Source of the DNA: Candidatus Eiseniibacteriota bacterium
GTDB lineage: Bacteria; Joyebacterota; Joyebacteria; Joyebacterales; Joyebacteraceae
NCBI GenBank assembly: GCA_030610515.1
Contig: JAUWRQ010000045.1
Span: 1-7,252 of the forward strand
Direction of reading: 5' to 3'
Length of the DNA: 7,252 nucleotides
Shown one piece after another: positions 1 through 7,128 of this stretch. Under the pieces are notes generated by a model, which was given only the letters and a program-made list of their open reading frames with translations, did not search any database and had not been told where the DNA came from. Each line of letters begins with the position of its first letter. The stretch's first letter is position 1. The translations under genes were made by a program, and so were the position numbers.

Positions 1-435
1 AGAAGCTCCGAGATAGGTTTCGTCTTCCAGACCTTCAACCTGTTGCCCAGGATGACGGCCTTCCAGAACGTGGAGTTGCCGCTCATCTACGGCAGGTCCG
101 CGAGGGCGAGCCGCGCGGACCGCGTGTGGGACGTGCTGGACGCCGTGGGCCTCCGGGACCGCGCGCATCATCGTCCGAACGAGCTTTCGGGCGGTCAGCG
201 GCAGCGGGTCGCGATCGCCAGAGCGCTCATCAACGGCCCGTCCATCATTCTGGCCGACGAACCGACAGGGAATCTCGACTCGACGACCGGTGAGGAGATC
301 ATGGTCATCTTCAGAGAACTCAACAACGCCGGAAACACGATCATCCTTGTGACGCACGAGCAGTACATCGCCGACCACGCCGCACGCGTCATCAAGCTGC
401 TTGACGGGGTCGTCGCGAGCGACACGACCCGGTGA
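1..435 (+). CDS. ABC transporter ATP-binding protein, LolD/MacB class (5' partial)
   Basis: Cytoplasmic ATPase subunit that powers the two permeases encoded downstream. The reading frame is open from base 1, so the N-terminus, including the Walker A loop, lies outside the window. The 144 visible codons start at the Q-loop ([11 protein letters not shown], Gln codon 28-30). They continue through the ABC signature [15 protein letters not shown] (from 184), Walker [13 protein letters not shown] (Asp-Glu codons 256-261) and the H-loop VTHE (His codon 355-357). The DEPTGNLD form and the short C-terminus are typical of the LolD/MacB/FtsE group, whose ATPase domains are about 220-235 residues, so roughly 80 residues are missing. 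All visible catalytic motifs are intact. The stop lies 30 bases before the first permease, as in an operon. The ATPase is a separate polypeptide, unlike fused E. coli MacB. The family assignment is firm; the substrate is unknown. Confidence 0.95.
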   Translation, partial: RSSEIGFVFQTFNLLPRMTAFQNVELPLIYGRSARASRADRVWDVLDAVGLRDRAHHRPNELSGGQRQRVAIARALINGPSIILADEPTGNLDSTTGEEIMVIFRELNNAGNTIILVTHEQYIADHAARVIKLLDGVVASDTTR

Positions 436-465
436 GCGCGCGTTTCCCCATTCGAGGCACAGGGC

Positions 466-1677
466 ATGGAATTCGGTGAGACCGTCAGATCGTCGATCCG
501 GACGTTGTGGTCGCACAAGATGCGCTCAGCGCTCACGATGCTCGGTATCGTGATCGGCACGGGCGCGCTCGTGGCGGTGATGTCGCTCGTCGCGGGTCTG
601 AACCGCACGGTCGCCGCCCAGTTCCAGTCGGTCGGTACCGACATCATCTCCGTCAGCAGGTACCCGTGGGTCCAGGTCGGCGACCAGGAAGAATACCAGA
701 ACCGCGAGAGCATCACGGTCGAGGATTCTGAAGCCGTCGGTCGCCTCGCGTCCGTGGGACTCGTGGCCCCGAACATCCACACGCGGCGCAACATCTCGTA
801 CGAGGGCAACACCGTCCGCTTCACGCTCGTGAGCGGCACGACTCCGGAGTACGAGACGATCGACAATTTCGAAGTCGACGCCGGACGATTCATCACCGGC
901 CTGGATGTAGACAGGCGCCGGAACTCGGTCGTCATAGGTTCCGACATCAGGGAAGAGCTTTTCGAACTGCGCGACCCCATCGGGAAGGGCGTTCGCATCG
1001 GAGGGCAGCGCTTCACCGTCGTCGGAGTGCTCAAGGAGAAGGGCGACATTCTCGGCAGCAGCCTGGACAGCTTGGTGCTCATACCATTCACCACGTTCGA
1101 GAAGGCCTTCGGTCACAGGCGCTCGGTCGTCATCGACTGTCAGCCCGCCGAGGGCGTGTCGATGGAACGAACGATCGACGACATACGCCAGCTCATGCGC
1201 GTTCGGCGCAGGGTCCCGAGAAACGAGCCCGACGACTTCGCCATCAACACCCAGGATGACCTGACGTCGTTCTACAACCGGCTGACGGGCGTGCTCTACC
1301 TGGCCATGGTCGGCATCGTCGCCCTGGCGCTCCTCGTGGGCGGGATAGGCGTGATGAACGTCATGCTCGTTTCCGTGGCTGAGCGAACGAAGGAGATCGG
1401 CGTCCGAAAGGCCATCGGCGCGCGCCGCTCAGACATCACGACGCAGTTCCTGGTCGAGTCGATCTTCCTGACGTTTCTCGGAGGCATCATTGGGATACTC
1501 GGCGGAGGAGGCCTCGGGTTCCTCGTCGGCAAGCTGACTCCGCTTCCGGCTGCTGTCACCCCGACGGCCGTGGCGCTGGCTGCGGCGTTCGCACTCGTTA
1601 CGGGGCTCCTCTTCGGCGTCTACCCGGCCTCGCGCGCGGGGCGCCTGAGACCGATAGAAGCTCTGAGGTACGAATGA
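466..1677 (+). CDS. MacB/FtsX-type ABC transporter permease, first of two paralogues
   Basis: Inner-membrane permease of 403 residues, the usual length for a stand-alone MacB-type permease. The order is: a short cytoplasmic N-terminus with the amphipathic SSIRTLWSHKMRSALTMLGI segment; TM1 about 22-44; a large extracytoplasmic MacB core domain about 45-268; TM2 about 274-302 (VGGIGVMNVMLVSV); the cytoplasmic coupling motif ERTKEIGVRKAIGAR at 306-320; TM3 about 326-355; TM4 about 366-387; and the terminal PASRAGRLRPIEALRYE. The ERTxEIGxRKAxGA loop and the PAxxAxxLxPIEALRYE tail are hallmarks of the family. In this family ATP hydrolysis in the cytoplasm drives conformational change in the periplasmic domain, often working with a MacA-like adaptor. 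A GAGG at 454-457 sits 8 bases before the ATG. The gene overlaps the next permease by four bases, so the two are translationally coupled. The transported substrate cannot be inferred. Confidence 0.95.
   Translation: MEFGETVRSSIRTLWSHKMRSALTMLGIVIGTGALVAVMSLVAGLNRTVAAQFQSVGTDIISVSRYPWVQVGDQEEYQNRESITVEDSEAVGRLASVGLVAPNIHTRRNISYEGNTVRFTLVSGTTPEYETIDNFEVDAGRFITGLDVDRRRNSVVIGSDIREELFELRDPIGKGVRIGGQRFTVVGVLKEKGDILGSSLDSLVLIPFTTFEKAFGHRRSVVIDCQPAEGVSMERTIDDIRQLMRVRRRVPRNEPDDFAINTQDDLTSFYNRLTGVLYLAMVGIVALALLVGGIGVMNVMLVSVAERTKEIGVRKAIGARRSDITTQFLVESIFLTFLGGIIGILGGGGLGFLVGKLTPLPAAVTPTAVALAAAFALVTGLLFGVYPASRAGRLRPIEALRYE
1664..1668 (+). promoter_or_regulatory. Ribosome binding site for the second permease
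   Basis: TGAGG lies 5 bases before the ATG at 1674, inside the last codons of the first permease. It supports the 1674 start and the ATGA-type coupling. The in-frame alternative ATG at 1752 has no comparable purine-rich site. Confidence 0.6.
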
Positions 1678-2963
1678 GCGAGAGTTCCACGAAGCTCAAG
1701 AAGCTGCGATGGATCGCTTCGACCGCGGGTGGCGTTCCCTCGAATCGCCTCATGGAGAGCGTGTTCGCGGCGTTCGCCGCTATTCGGGCGAACAAGATGC
1801 GCTCGCTCCTCACGGCGCTCGGGATCATGATCGGCGTCATGAACGTTGTCGCCATGGTCTCGCTCATCTCGGGCGTCAACGCGAGCGTCATGGACGTTTT
1901 TCGCCAGATGGGGACGAACACGTTCACCGCAACCAAGATGCCGGTGAGCAACATCGACTACTCGCAGTACCTCGAGTACCTGCGAAGACCCGACTTCACG
2001 TATCGCGACGCCGAGACCATAGAGAAGCTATGTCCCTCCGTCATAGCCGTCTCGCCCCAGGCGATCGTCGCCAAGAAGATCAAGCACGGCGGCGAGTCCA
2101 CGAGAGAGATCTACATCCTCGGTGTCACTCCCGAGTTCCAGTACGTGTCCGACAGCGGCGTGGGCGACGGGCGCTTCTTCGCGTGGCCCGAGTCGGACCG
2201 GAAAAAGCAGGTCGTCGTTCTCGGCCATCCCATCAAGGAGCATCTCTTTCCCGGGTCCGACGCGATCGGCGAGCACGTCCTGATCGGAGGCAGGCGCTTC
2301 CGCGTCGTGGGCGTCATGGAGCCGGCGGGGGAGATGTTCGGGCAGAGCCTGGACGACTACGCCATCGTTCCGTTCAAGACCCTGAACAAAGTCTTCGGGG
2401 CACGGCTCACGACCAGGCTTGCGATGAAGGCTCGAAGCGGCGAGGAGATCGACGTCGCAATGGAGCAGGTCGAGCGGGTGCTCCGCCAGCGCAGGGGCCT
2501 GCGCCCCGGCGAACCGAACAATTTCGAGATCGTGACGCAGTCCCAGCTCGTCGAGATGTACGAGAGCTTGACGAGCGTGACGTGGATAGTCATGATAGGC
2601 ATATCTGCCATCGCCCTCGTGGTCGGTGGTGTGGGCATCATGAACATCATGCTGGTCTCCGTGACGGAGCGCACCCGGGAGATCGGCATCAGGAAGGCAG
2701 TGGGGGCCAGATCTCGCGACGTGGCCACGCAATTCCTTGTCGAGGCCGCCGTGCTGTCGGGGATCGGCGGTCTCTTCGGGCTCCTGGCCGCCTTAGGCAT
2801 TGGAGCCGTGATAGAGAGGGCGACGCCCCTCCCGGCAACGCTCGAACCCTGGTCGGTGGTCGTGGCACTTGGCGTTTCGATCGGAGTCGGCGTTTTCTTC
2901 GGCCTTTTCCCGGCGTCCAAGGCCGCTAAGCTGGATCCCATCGTGGCTCTCCGATACGAGTAG
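1674..2963 (+). CDS. MacB/FtsX-type ABC transporter permease, second paralogue
   Basis: Inner-membrane permease of 429 residues, paralogous to the gene before it. TM1 is about 44-66 (LLTALGIMIGVMNVVAMVSL). A MacB extracytoplasmic domain spans about 67-298. TM2 is about 303-329, followed by the coupling motif ERTREIGIRKAVGAR at 332-346. TM3 is about 355-379, TM4 about 393-414, and the tail is PASKAAKLDPIVALRYE. Both permeases share the DAIGEHVLIGGRRFRVVGV-type segment of the periplasmic domain. The start overlaps the previous stop (ATGA) and has a TGAGG site at 1664-1668. This start gives about 26 residues before the usual family N-terminus, which would begin at Met27 (1752); the extension is basic (KLKKLRW) and has no recognisable domain. 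The pair most likely forms a heterodimer with the upstream ATPase. That is inferred from gene order and tight spacing, not shown by sequence. Confidence 0.95.
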   Translation: MSESSTKLKKLRWIASTAGGVPSNRLMESVFAAFAAIRANKMRSLLTALGIMIGVMNVVAMVSLISGVNASVMDVFRQMGTNTFTATKMPVSNIDYSQYLEYLRRPDFTYRDAETIEKLCPSVIAVSPQAIVAKKIKHGGESTREIYILGVTPEFQYVSDSGVGDGRFFAWPESDRKKQVVVLGHPIKEHLFPGSDAIGEHVLIGGRRFRVVGVMEPAGEMFGQSLDDYAIVPFKTLNKVFGARLTTRLAMKARSGEEIDVAMEQVERVLRQRRGLRPGEPNNFEIVTQSQLVEMYESLTSVTWIVMIGISAIALVVGGVGIMNIMLVSVTERTREIGIRKAVGARSRDVATQFLVEAAVLSGIGGLFGLLAALGIGAVIERATPLPATLEPWSVVVALGVSIGVGVFFGLFPASKAAKLDPIVALRYE

Positions 2964-3000
2964 CGACGTTCGAAGATGGTTCCGATACGGCTCCCCCCTC

Positions 3001-3004
3001 GAGG
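3001..3004 (+). promoter_or_regulatory. Ribosome binding site deciding the GWxTD gene start
   Basis: GAGG lies 8 bases before the ATG at 3013. It favours this start over the earlier in-frame ATG at 2869, which lies inside the permease gene and would put 48 unrelated residues in front of the signal peptide. Confidence 0.55.
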
Positions 3005-3012
3005 TACCTATC

Positions 3013-4272
3013 ATGAGTTCCCGCACGACGCGGTTCCTCACGATCTTGCCCGTCGCAGTCGTTCTCCTGACCGCGGTCGTCGCGCCCGGACAGATGATGG
3101 ACATGGGGTCTGCCCCGAGTCTGGGCGGCATCCGGTTCGCGGCCGACGCGTGGGCGACGCCCGTGCTCTCCGGTGACGGCACGGTCGTCGTGTCGTACGC
3201 GGTCGCGTATGACGAACTCCTCTTCCTCAAGCACGAAGCCCTGTTCCGCGCGCGCTACGAGGTCACGGCCATCCTCTACGACGAGGATGGCAAACAGGTG
3301 ACGGGCGACTCCTGGAGGCGCGAGGTCCACGTCGACGAGTACAGGAAGACCAACTCCCGACGCCTGACGGTGAGAGAGGAACTCGACCTCAAGGCCGGTA
3401 CCGGCCGGTACCGGCTCAAGGTCGAGCTCAGGAGCCTCGACACCCGGTCGACGGGGGTCGTCGAGACGATGGTGGAGGTGCCGGAGATCTCGCACGACGG
3501 GGTCACGCTCGGGACGATCATCTTCGAGCACGAAGTCGGTGCGGATCTGTCGGCGGTCCTGAACCCCGCGCGCGAGTACGGCGAGGACGATCCCATCGTT
3601 CGACTTCGCGTCCCCGTCTACGCCGCCCCGGGGCTCGCGTACGAACTCGACGTCGCCATCGAGACGACCGACGGGCACGTCCAGAAGAGCCTCACGGACA
3701 CCATCGCGCAGTCCGCGTTCCTCACGGAACACTTGAGATCGTTCAGCGTGCTCGACCTCGAGGTCGGCAACTACTTCGCACGCGTGAGAGTCAGCCCCCT
3801 CTCCGACAACGATCGCGTCGTGAAGCGGGCCAGGTTCCGCGTCGTCACGTCGCCGAAGAGCTGGGGACAGGACTTCGAGAAGATGATCGCGCAGATCAGC
3901 TACGTGGCGACTCGCGACGACGTCGAACGGCTGCTCGACGCGCCCCCGGAGCGGCGCGACGACGCGTGGGAGGCTTTCTGGGCCCGCAACGATCCGGATC
4001 CCGCGACGGAATGGAACGAGTTCAAGGACGAGTTCCTTCGAAGGCTGGGCGAGGCGAATCTGCGGTTCAGATCCATCGTCGCGGGTTGGCAGACCGACAT
4101 GGGCCGGATCTACATTCAGCACGGCGAGCCTGACGACATCGACGCCCAGCCGATCGGTCGCCTGCTCAACTCCTGGGAAACCTGGTACTACTACGAGGAA
4201 CACACGAAGTTCATCTTCGTCGACCGTGAGGGATTCGGAGAGTACAGACTGGTGGAGACCTCGCGCATCTGA
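3013..4272 (+). CDS. Secreted GWxTD-domain protein of unknown function
   Basis: Protein of 419 residues with an N-terminal Sec-type signal peptide: basic start SSRTTR, hydrophobic core about 8-24, and possible cleavage near VVAPG at 22-26. There is no lipobox cysteine, so it is probably soluble in the periplasm or surface-associated. Residues 50-280 are rich in alternating hydrophobic/polar beta-strand patterns and in GTGRYRLKVEL- and VGNYFARVRV-type segments. These look like two related beta-sandwich domains, as in other members. The C-terminal GWxTD domain covers about 285-419. It holds the helical WEAFWARNDPDPATEWNEFKDEF segment (319-341), the defining GWQTD at 358-362, GRIYIQHGEPDDI at 364-376 and an aromatic WETWYYY at 388-394. 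The molecular function of GWxTD proteins is not established. The 49-base gap after the permease, with no terminator visible, suggests cotranscription with the exporter. The ATG at 3013 is chosen for its ribosome binding site and signal peptide. Confidence 0.87.
   Translation: MSSRTTRFLTILPVAVVLLTAVVAPGQMMDMGSAPSLGGIRFAADAWATPVLSGDGTVVVSYAVAYDELLFLKHEALFRARYEVTAILYDEDGKQVTGDSWRREVHVDEYRKTNSRRLTVREELDLKAGTGRYRLKVELRSLDTRSTGVVETMVEVPEISHDGVTLGTIIFEHEVGADLSAVLNPAREYGEDDPIVRLRVPVYAAPGLAYELDVAIETTDGHVQKSLTDTIAQSAFLTEHLRSFSVLDLEVGNYFARVRVSPLSDNDRVVKRARFRVVTSPKSWGQDFEKMIAQISYVATRDDVERLLDAPPERRDDAWEAFWARNDPDPATEWNEFKDEFLRRLGEANLRFRSIVAGWQTDMGRIYIQHGEPDDIDAQPIGRLLNSWETWYYYEEHTKFIFVDREGFGEYRLVETSRI
3394..3415. 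repeat. 22-bp perfect palindrome inside the GWxTD gene
   Basis: Two adjacent copies of the 10-base palindrome CCGGTACCGG (3395-3404 and 3405-3414), flanked by G and C, form one uninterrupted 22-bp self-complementary block. It encodes residues 128-135, within KAGTGRYRLK. The block can be read as a tandem repeat or a hairpin. No function is assigned. Confidence 0.75.
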
Positions 4273-4323
4273 TCGATCTCTGACCGGGCGGCTCTTCGTC
4301 AGGATCTCGCGCATCAGACCGAT
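4260..4323. repeat. Imperfect 18-base direct repeat at the end of the GWxTD gene
   Basis: The first copy (4260-4277) starts CTCGCGCATCTGATCGAT and spans the stop codon. The second copy (4306-4323) reads CTCGCGCATCAGACCGAT. They match at 16 of 18 positions and lie 46 bases apart. The rest of the 4273-4402 gap shows no convincing promoter, only a weak 5-bp stem at 4352-4368 (CTTGC/GCAAG). The repeat may be a small duplication remnant or chance. Confidence 0.45.
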
Positions 4324-4392
4324 GTCACGTCGGATGACTCTTCGCCGAGACCTTGCGCCTGCTGCAAGTCACTGTTCGGACCATTCTCCATC

Positions 4393-4397
4393 GGGAG
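4393..4397 (+). promoter_or_regulatory. Ribosome binding site deciding the amidohydrolase start
   Basis: GGGAG lies 5 bases before the ATG at 4403. Earlier in-frame ATGs (4226, 4322, 4334) lack such a site, and the codons between 4226 and 4403 do not resemble the family N-terminus. Confidence 0.65.
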
Positions 4398-4402
4398 CCG
4401 AC

Positions 4403-5938
4403 ATGAACACCGACCGGTTCGTTGTGATCGGGCGCATTCGGACGATGGTGAGTCCGGGCGGCCGCGCCGACTGGATGCTGGTGGTCGGCGGGGAGATCGC
4501 CTCGCTCGGTGAGGGCCCCGTTCCGCCCGAGCTGTCAGACGCTCCGGTGCTCGACCTCGGCTCCGGTACGGTCCTTCCGGCCCTGCACGACGCCCACGTC
4601 CATCTCCTGAGCTCGGGACTCACGGAGATGACGGTCGACGTGAGCCGGGCGCAAACCATGGATGACGTGTTCGCCATCATGGCCGACGCCGCCCGTTCGT
4701 TTGAGGGGACGATCCTCCGCGCGCACTCGTTCGACCCCGATCTCCTTCCGGAGGGGCGCTACCCGACGGCGCTCGAGCTGGACGCGATCTCGACCGAGTT
4801 TCCCATCTACGTGAGACGCCGCGACGGCCACAGCTCGATCGCCAGCACGAGCGCGCTCGCGTTCCTCGACGTTCCGCTGGACGCACCGGGCGTCGAGCTC
4901 GAAGGTGGGAGTCCGACCGGTGTCCTGCGAGCGGAGGCGCACGCACGCGCCGCCACGCGTTCGGGCGAGCTCCTCACCGACGAGGAGCGGGTGCGCGCTT
5001 ACCACCTCGCCGCTCGCCGCGCGGCATCGAGGGGAGTGGGCATCGTCCACTCGCTGGTAGGCGCGACCGACCCCGGCGATCGCGACCGCGACGTCGAGCT
5101 GTTGCTGGGGGTCTCCGGAGAACTCGCGGTCGACGTGGTCGTCTATCCGCAGACGCTCGACGTCGACCGTGTCGTGGCGCTCGGGCTCCCGAGGATCGGC
5201 GGCTGCATACTGCTGGACGGCTCGTTCAGCTCCGGCACGGCGGCTCTCGACGAGCCGTACGCGGACGGCCGCGGGCGAGGCAGTCTCTACTACAGCGACG
5301 ACGAGCTCACGGGCTTCTTCAGGAAGGCGCACGGGCGGGGGCTTCAGATAGCCGTTCACGCCATCGGTGGGCGCGCGATCTCGCAGGCGATCCGTTGCCA
5401 CGCTGCCGCGTGCGGTACAGAGGCCGGCGAGGCGCGCCACCGGGTGGAACACTGCGAGCTGCCTACGTCTTCCCACCTTTCCGAGATGCGGAGGCTCGGC
5501 ATCTCGGCCTGCGTTCAGCCGACGTTTGAACACCTCTGGGGTGGCCCTGGAGGGATGTACGAACGCAGGCTCGGCGCCGATCGCATGCGGCGCTCCAATC
5601 CCTTCCGCACCATGCTCGCCTCGGGGGTCCGACTGGCGGGTGGCTCCGATTCGTACGTGACTCCGCTCGATTCCCTCCTGGGAATCCACTCGGCGGTCAA
5701 TCGCCCGAATCCCTCGGAGCAGCTGTCGGTCTTCGACGCGGTGTCGCTCTTCACGAGCGGCGCCGCGTGGTTCTCGTTCGACGAGAAAAAGCGGGGGACG
5801 CTCGAGGTGGGCAAAGAGGCGAGCTTCGTGGTGCTCGGGGACGACCCGTTCGAGGTGGCTCCCTCGAGCATCGAGAGCATCGATGCTACGGCGCTCTATC
5901 TGAGGGGACGGATCGTAGACGCCGGCGCGGACGCCTGA
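4403..5938 (+). CDS. YtcJ-like metal-dependent amidohydrolase (amidohydrolase family 3)
   Basis: Predicted cytoplasmic hydrolase of 511 residues in the amidohydrolase superfamily, acting on an amide or related bond of unknown substrate. The usual YtcJ order is visible. A short beta domain (about 5-58, VVIGRIRTMVS...) closes with the C-terminal strands (GTLEVGKEASFVVLGDDPFE, 465-484). The metal-binding HxH is His65/His67 in LPALHDAHVHL. RRDGHSSIASTSAL lies at 139-152 and the DGSFSSGTAA motif at 272-281. Further metal ligands or catalytic residues are His319 (IAVHAIGGRA), His350 (RHRVEHCEL) and Asp416 (AGGSDSYVTPLDSLLG). No signal peptide is seen. Many relatives carry a lysine four residues before the DG motif; here that position is Cys268. 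The gene is 130 bases from the GWxTD gene and convergent with lysC, so it may be transcribed alone. The start at 4403 is set by its ribosome binding site and by the onset of family similarity. The family is sure; the substrate is not. Confidence 0.93.
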   Translation: MNTDRFVVIGRIRTMVSPGGRADWMLVVGGEIASLGEGPVPPELSDAPVLDLGSGTVLPALHDAHVHLLSSGLTEMTVDVSRAQTMDDVFAIMADAARSFEGTILRAHSFDPDLLPEGRYPTALELDAISTEFPIYVRRRDGHSSIASTSALAFLDVPLDAPGVELEGGSPTGVLRAEAHARAATRSGELLTDEERVRAYHLAARRAASRGVGIVHSLVGATDPGDRDRDVELLLGVSGELAVDVVVYPQTLDVDRVVALGLPRIGGCILLDGSFSSGTAALDEPYADGRGRGSLYYSDDELTGFFRKAHGRGLQIAVHAIGGRAISQAIRCHAAACGTEAGEARHRVEHCELPTSSHLSEMRRLGISACVQPTFEHLWGGPGGMYERRLGADRMRRSNPFRTMLASGVRLAGGSDSYVTPLDSLLGIHSAVNRPNPSEQLSVFDAVSLFTSGAAWFSFDEKKRGTLEVGKEASFVVLGDDPFEVAPSSIESIDATALYLRGRIVDAGADA

Positions 5939-5947
5939 AGCGCGGGG

Positions 5948-5961
5948 GACGCCCCGGCGTC
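5948..5961 (+). terminator. Possible hairpin terminator after the amidohydrolase gene
   Basis: GACGC and GCGTC form a perfect 5-bp stem around a CCCG loop, ten bases after the stop codon, in the gap between convergent genes. No T-run follows, so this is not a classical intrinsic terminator. It could still aid termination or protect the 3' end of the mRNA. Confidence 0.35.
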
Positions 5962-5992
5962 GGATGAACGTGGCGGTCGGCAGTCGGAGGGT

Positions 5993-6008
5993 CCGATCCT
6001 AGGATCGG
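5993..6008. repeat. 16-bp perfect palindrome spanning the lysC stop codon
   Basis: CCGATCCTAGGATCGG is fully self-complementary. The lysC stop (TAG on the minus strand, 5999-6001) lies near its centre. As RNA from either strand it could form a 6-bp stem with a CUAG loop. There is no T-run on either side. It may contribute to bidirectional termination between the convergent genes. Confidence 0.6.
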
Positions 6009-7123
6009 TCGGAGAAGAAGCGCGCGTGCAGATCCTGCACCAGAGGCTCTCCCCAGCGTCGGGGAAGAGCGACGGCGACCGCCCTGGCGCTCGATGAGAT
6101 CGCCGACACGGGACATCCGGCCTCGGAAGCCGTGCCGACGACCGCCGCGAGCGTCTCGCCGGAGCCGGCTTCGGGACCCACGACGCAGATGAGACTCACG
6201 GGCCTGGCACCCGGAAGCCCGTCGAGCTCGACCGCCGCGACGGTCGCCTCACTTCTTCCGGCCACGAAGCGCACCGCGGGACCGTACGAGGCGAGCGCCT
6301 CCGCGGCGCCCGACGAACCGGCCGCTCCGACCTCGACAAGCGAGGCTTCCCGAAGAAGCGACAGCCCTACTACCGGGCGCTCAGGGGTTCTCGGCTTCTC
6401 GAGGACGATCGTTCCCGGCGTCGTGTCGGTCGACGATCCGACGGCGAGCGCTATGCCTTCGCGCTCGGCGAATCTGATCGCCTCCTCCTTGAGGACGGTG
6501 GCGCCGAAGCGCGCCAGTTCCGCCATGTCGTCGTACCGGATCTCCTCTATGAGCCCGGCGCCCTTGACGATCCGGGGGTCGGCCGTGTGGACACCGTTCA
6601 CGTCGGTGAGGATCTCGCAACGTTCCGCGTTCAGGGCGGCCGCGAGAACGACGGCCGTCGTGTCCGACCCGCCGCGCCCGAGCGTCGTGACCTCCTTCTC
6701 GGTGCTGACGCCCTGGAAGCCACCGACCACCACGACCGTGCCCTTCTCGAGTTCGCTGACGAGCCTGTGGGGTCGCACCTCCAATATGCGGGCGTCGGTG
6801 TGGCGGGTGTCCGTGATGATGCCGACCTGCGAACCGGTGAACGACACGGCCCTGCAGCCGAGGGAGTTGAGCGCGATGGCCAGGAGCGACATGGATATCC
6901 TCTCGCCGGCCGTGACCAGCATGTCGAGCTCGCGCTGCGCGGGTTCGGGGGTTATCGTCCTCGCCTCGCTCAGGAGGGAATCGGTTGTTCCGCCCTGCGC
7001 CGATACGACGACAACAACGTCGTTCCCTTCCTGCCGGAGCTGAGCGACGCGCGCGGCCACCTGCATGACCTTGTCACGGCAGTCGACCGACGTCCCGCCG
7101 TACTTCTGAACCACGATCGGCAT
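5999..7123 (-). CDS. lysC: Aspartate kinase with shortened regulatory region
   Basis: Cytoplasmic enzyme of 374 residues that phosphorylates L-aspartate with ATP, the first step to lysine (or diaminopimelate), methionine and threonine. The amino acid kinase domain covers about 1-245. It shows QKYGGTSV at 6-13, [14 protein letters not shown] at 38-51, [15 protein letters not shown] at 71-85, [12 protein letters not shown] at 94-105 and VVGGFQGVS at 132-140. [19 protein letters not shown] at 146-164 and [16 protein letters not shown] at 171-186 complete it. The catalytic lysine and the GRGGSDTTA loop are intact. The C-terminal ACT region (about 250-374) is short. Its second half ([12 protein letters not shown]... 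[13 protein letters not shown]) matches the second ACT domain, but the first ACT domain is compressed to about 50 residues. Aspartate kinases of this type are usually 400 residues or more. The start at 7123 has AAGGAG 5 bases upstream; a longer frame to 7228 has no family similarity in its extra 35 residues. Confidence 0.95.
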   Translation of the reverse strand: MPIVVQKYGGTSVDCRDKVMQVAARVAQLRQEGNDVVVVVSAQGGTTDSLLSEARTITPEPAQRELDMLVTAGERISMSLLAIALNSLGCRAVSFTGSQVGIITDTRHTDARILEVRPHRLVSELEKGTVVVVGGFQGVSTEKEVTTLGRGGSDTTAVVLAAALNAERCEILTDVNGVHTADPRIVKGAGLIEEIRYDDMAELARFGATVLKEEAIRFAEREGIALAVGSSTDTTPGTIVLEKPRTPERPVVGLSLLREASLVEVGAAGSSGAAEALASYGPAVRFVAGRSEATVAAVELDGLPGARPVSLICVVGPEAGSGETLAAVVGTASEAGCPVSAISSSARAVAVALPRRWGEPLVQDLHARFFSDRS

Positions 7124-7128
7124 CTTCG

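Noticed and set aside
1709..2929. Open frame of 406 codons in a second plus-strand frame of permease 2
   Set aside because: Composition is extremely rich in Arg, Asp and Gly with no membrane segments. It is a frame shadow of the permease.
2983..2991. Second copy of TCCGATACG (first at 2950-2958) as a possible regulatory repeat before the GWxTD gene
   Set aside because: Nine bases only, with no extension of similarity; probably chance.
2869..3012. Longer N-terminus for the GWxTD protein from an ATG inside the permease gene
   Set aside because: The extra 48 residues read an alternative frame of the permease end and would bury the signal peptide. The ATG at 3013 has its own ribosome binding site.
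2926..4314. Long open frame on the minus strand (462 codons) opposite the GWxTD gene
   Set aside because: The translation is arginine- and aspartate-rich with no family motif. It mirrors a well-supported plus-strand gene, as expected from high-GC codon bias.
4535..5689. Long open frame on the minus strand (384 codons) opposite the amidohydrolase gene
   Set aside because: Low-complexity arginine/valine/glutamate composition, no motifs, and complete overlap with a gene whose catalytic residues are all readable.
6132..7043. Open frame of 303 codons on the plus strand opposite lysC
   Set aside because: Rich in serine, threonine and proline with no recognisable domain. The minus strand encodes a clear aspartate kinase over the same span.
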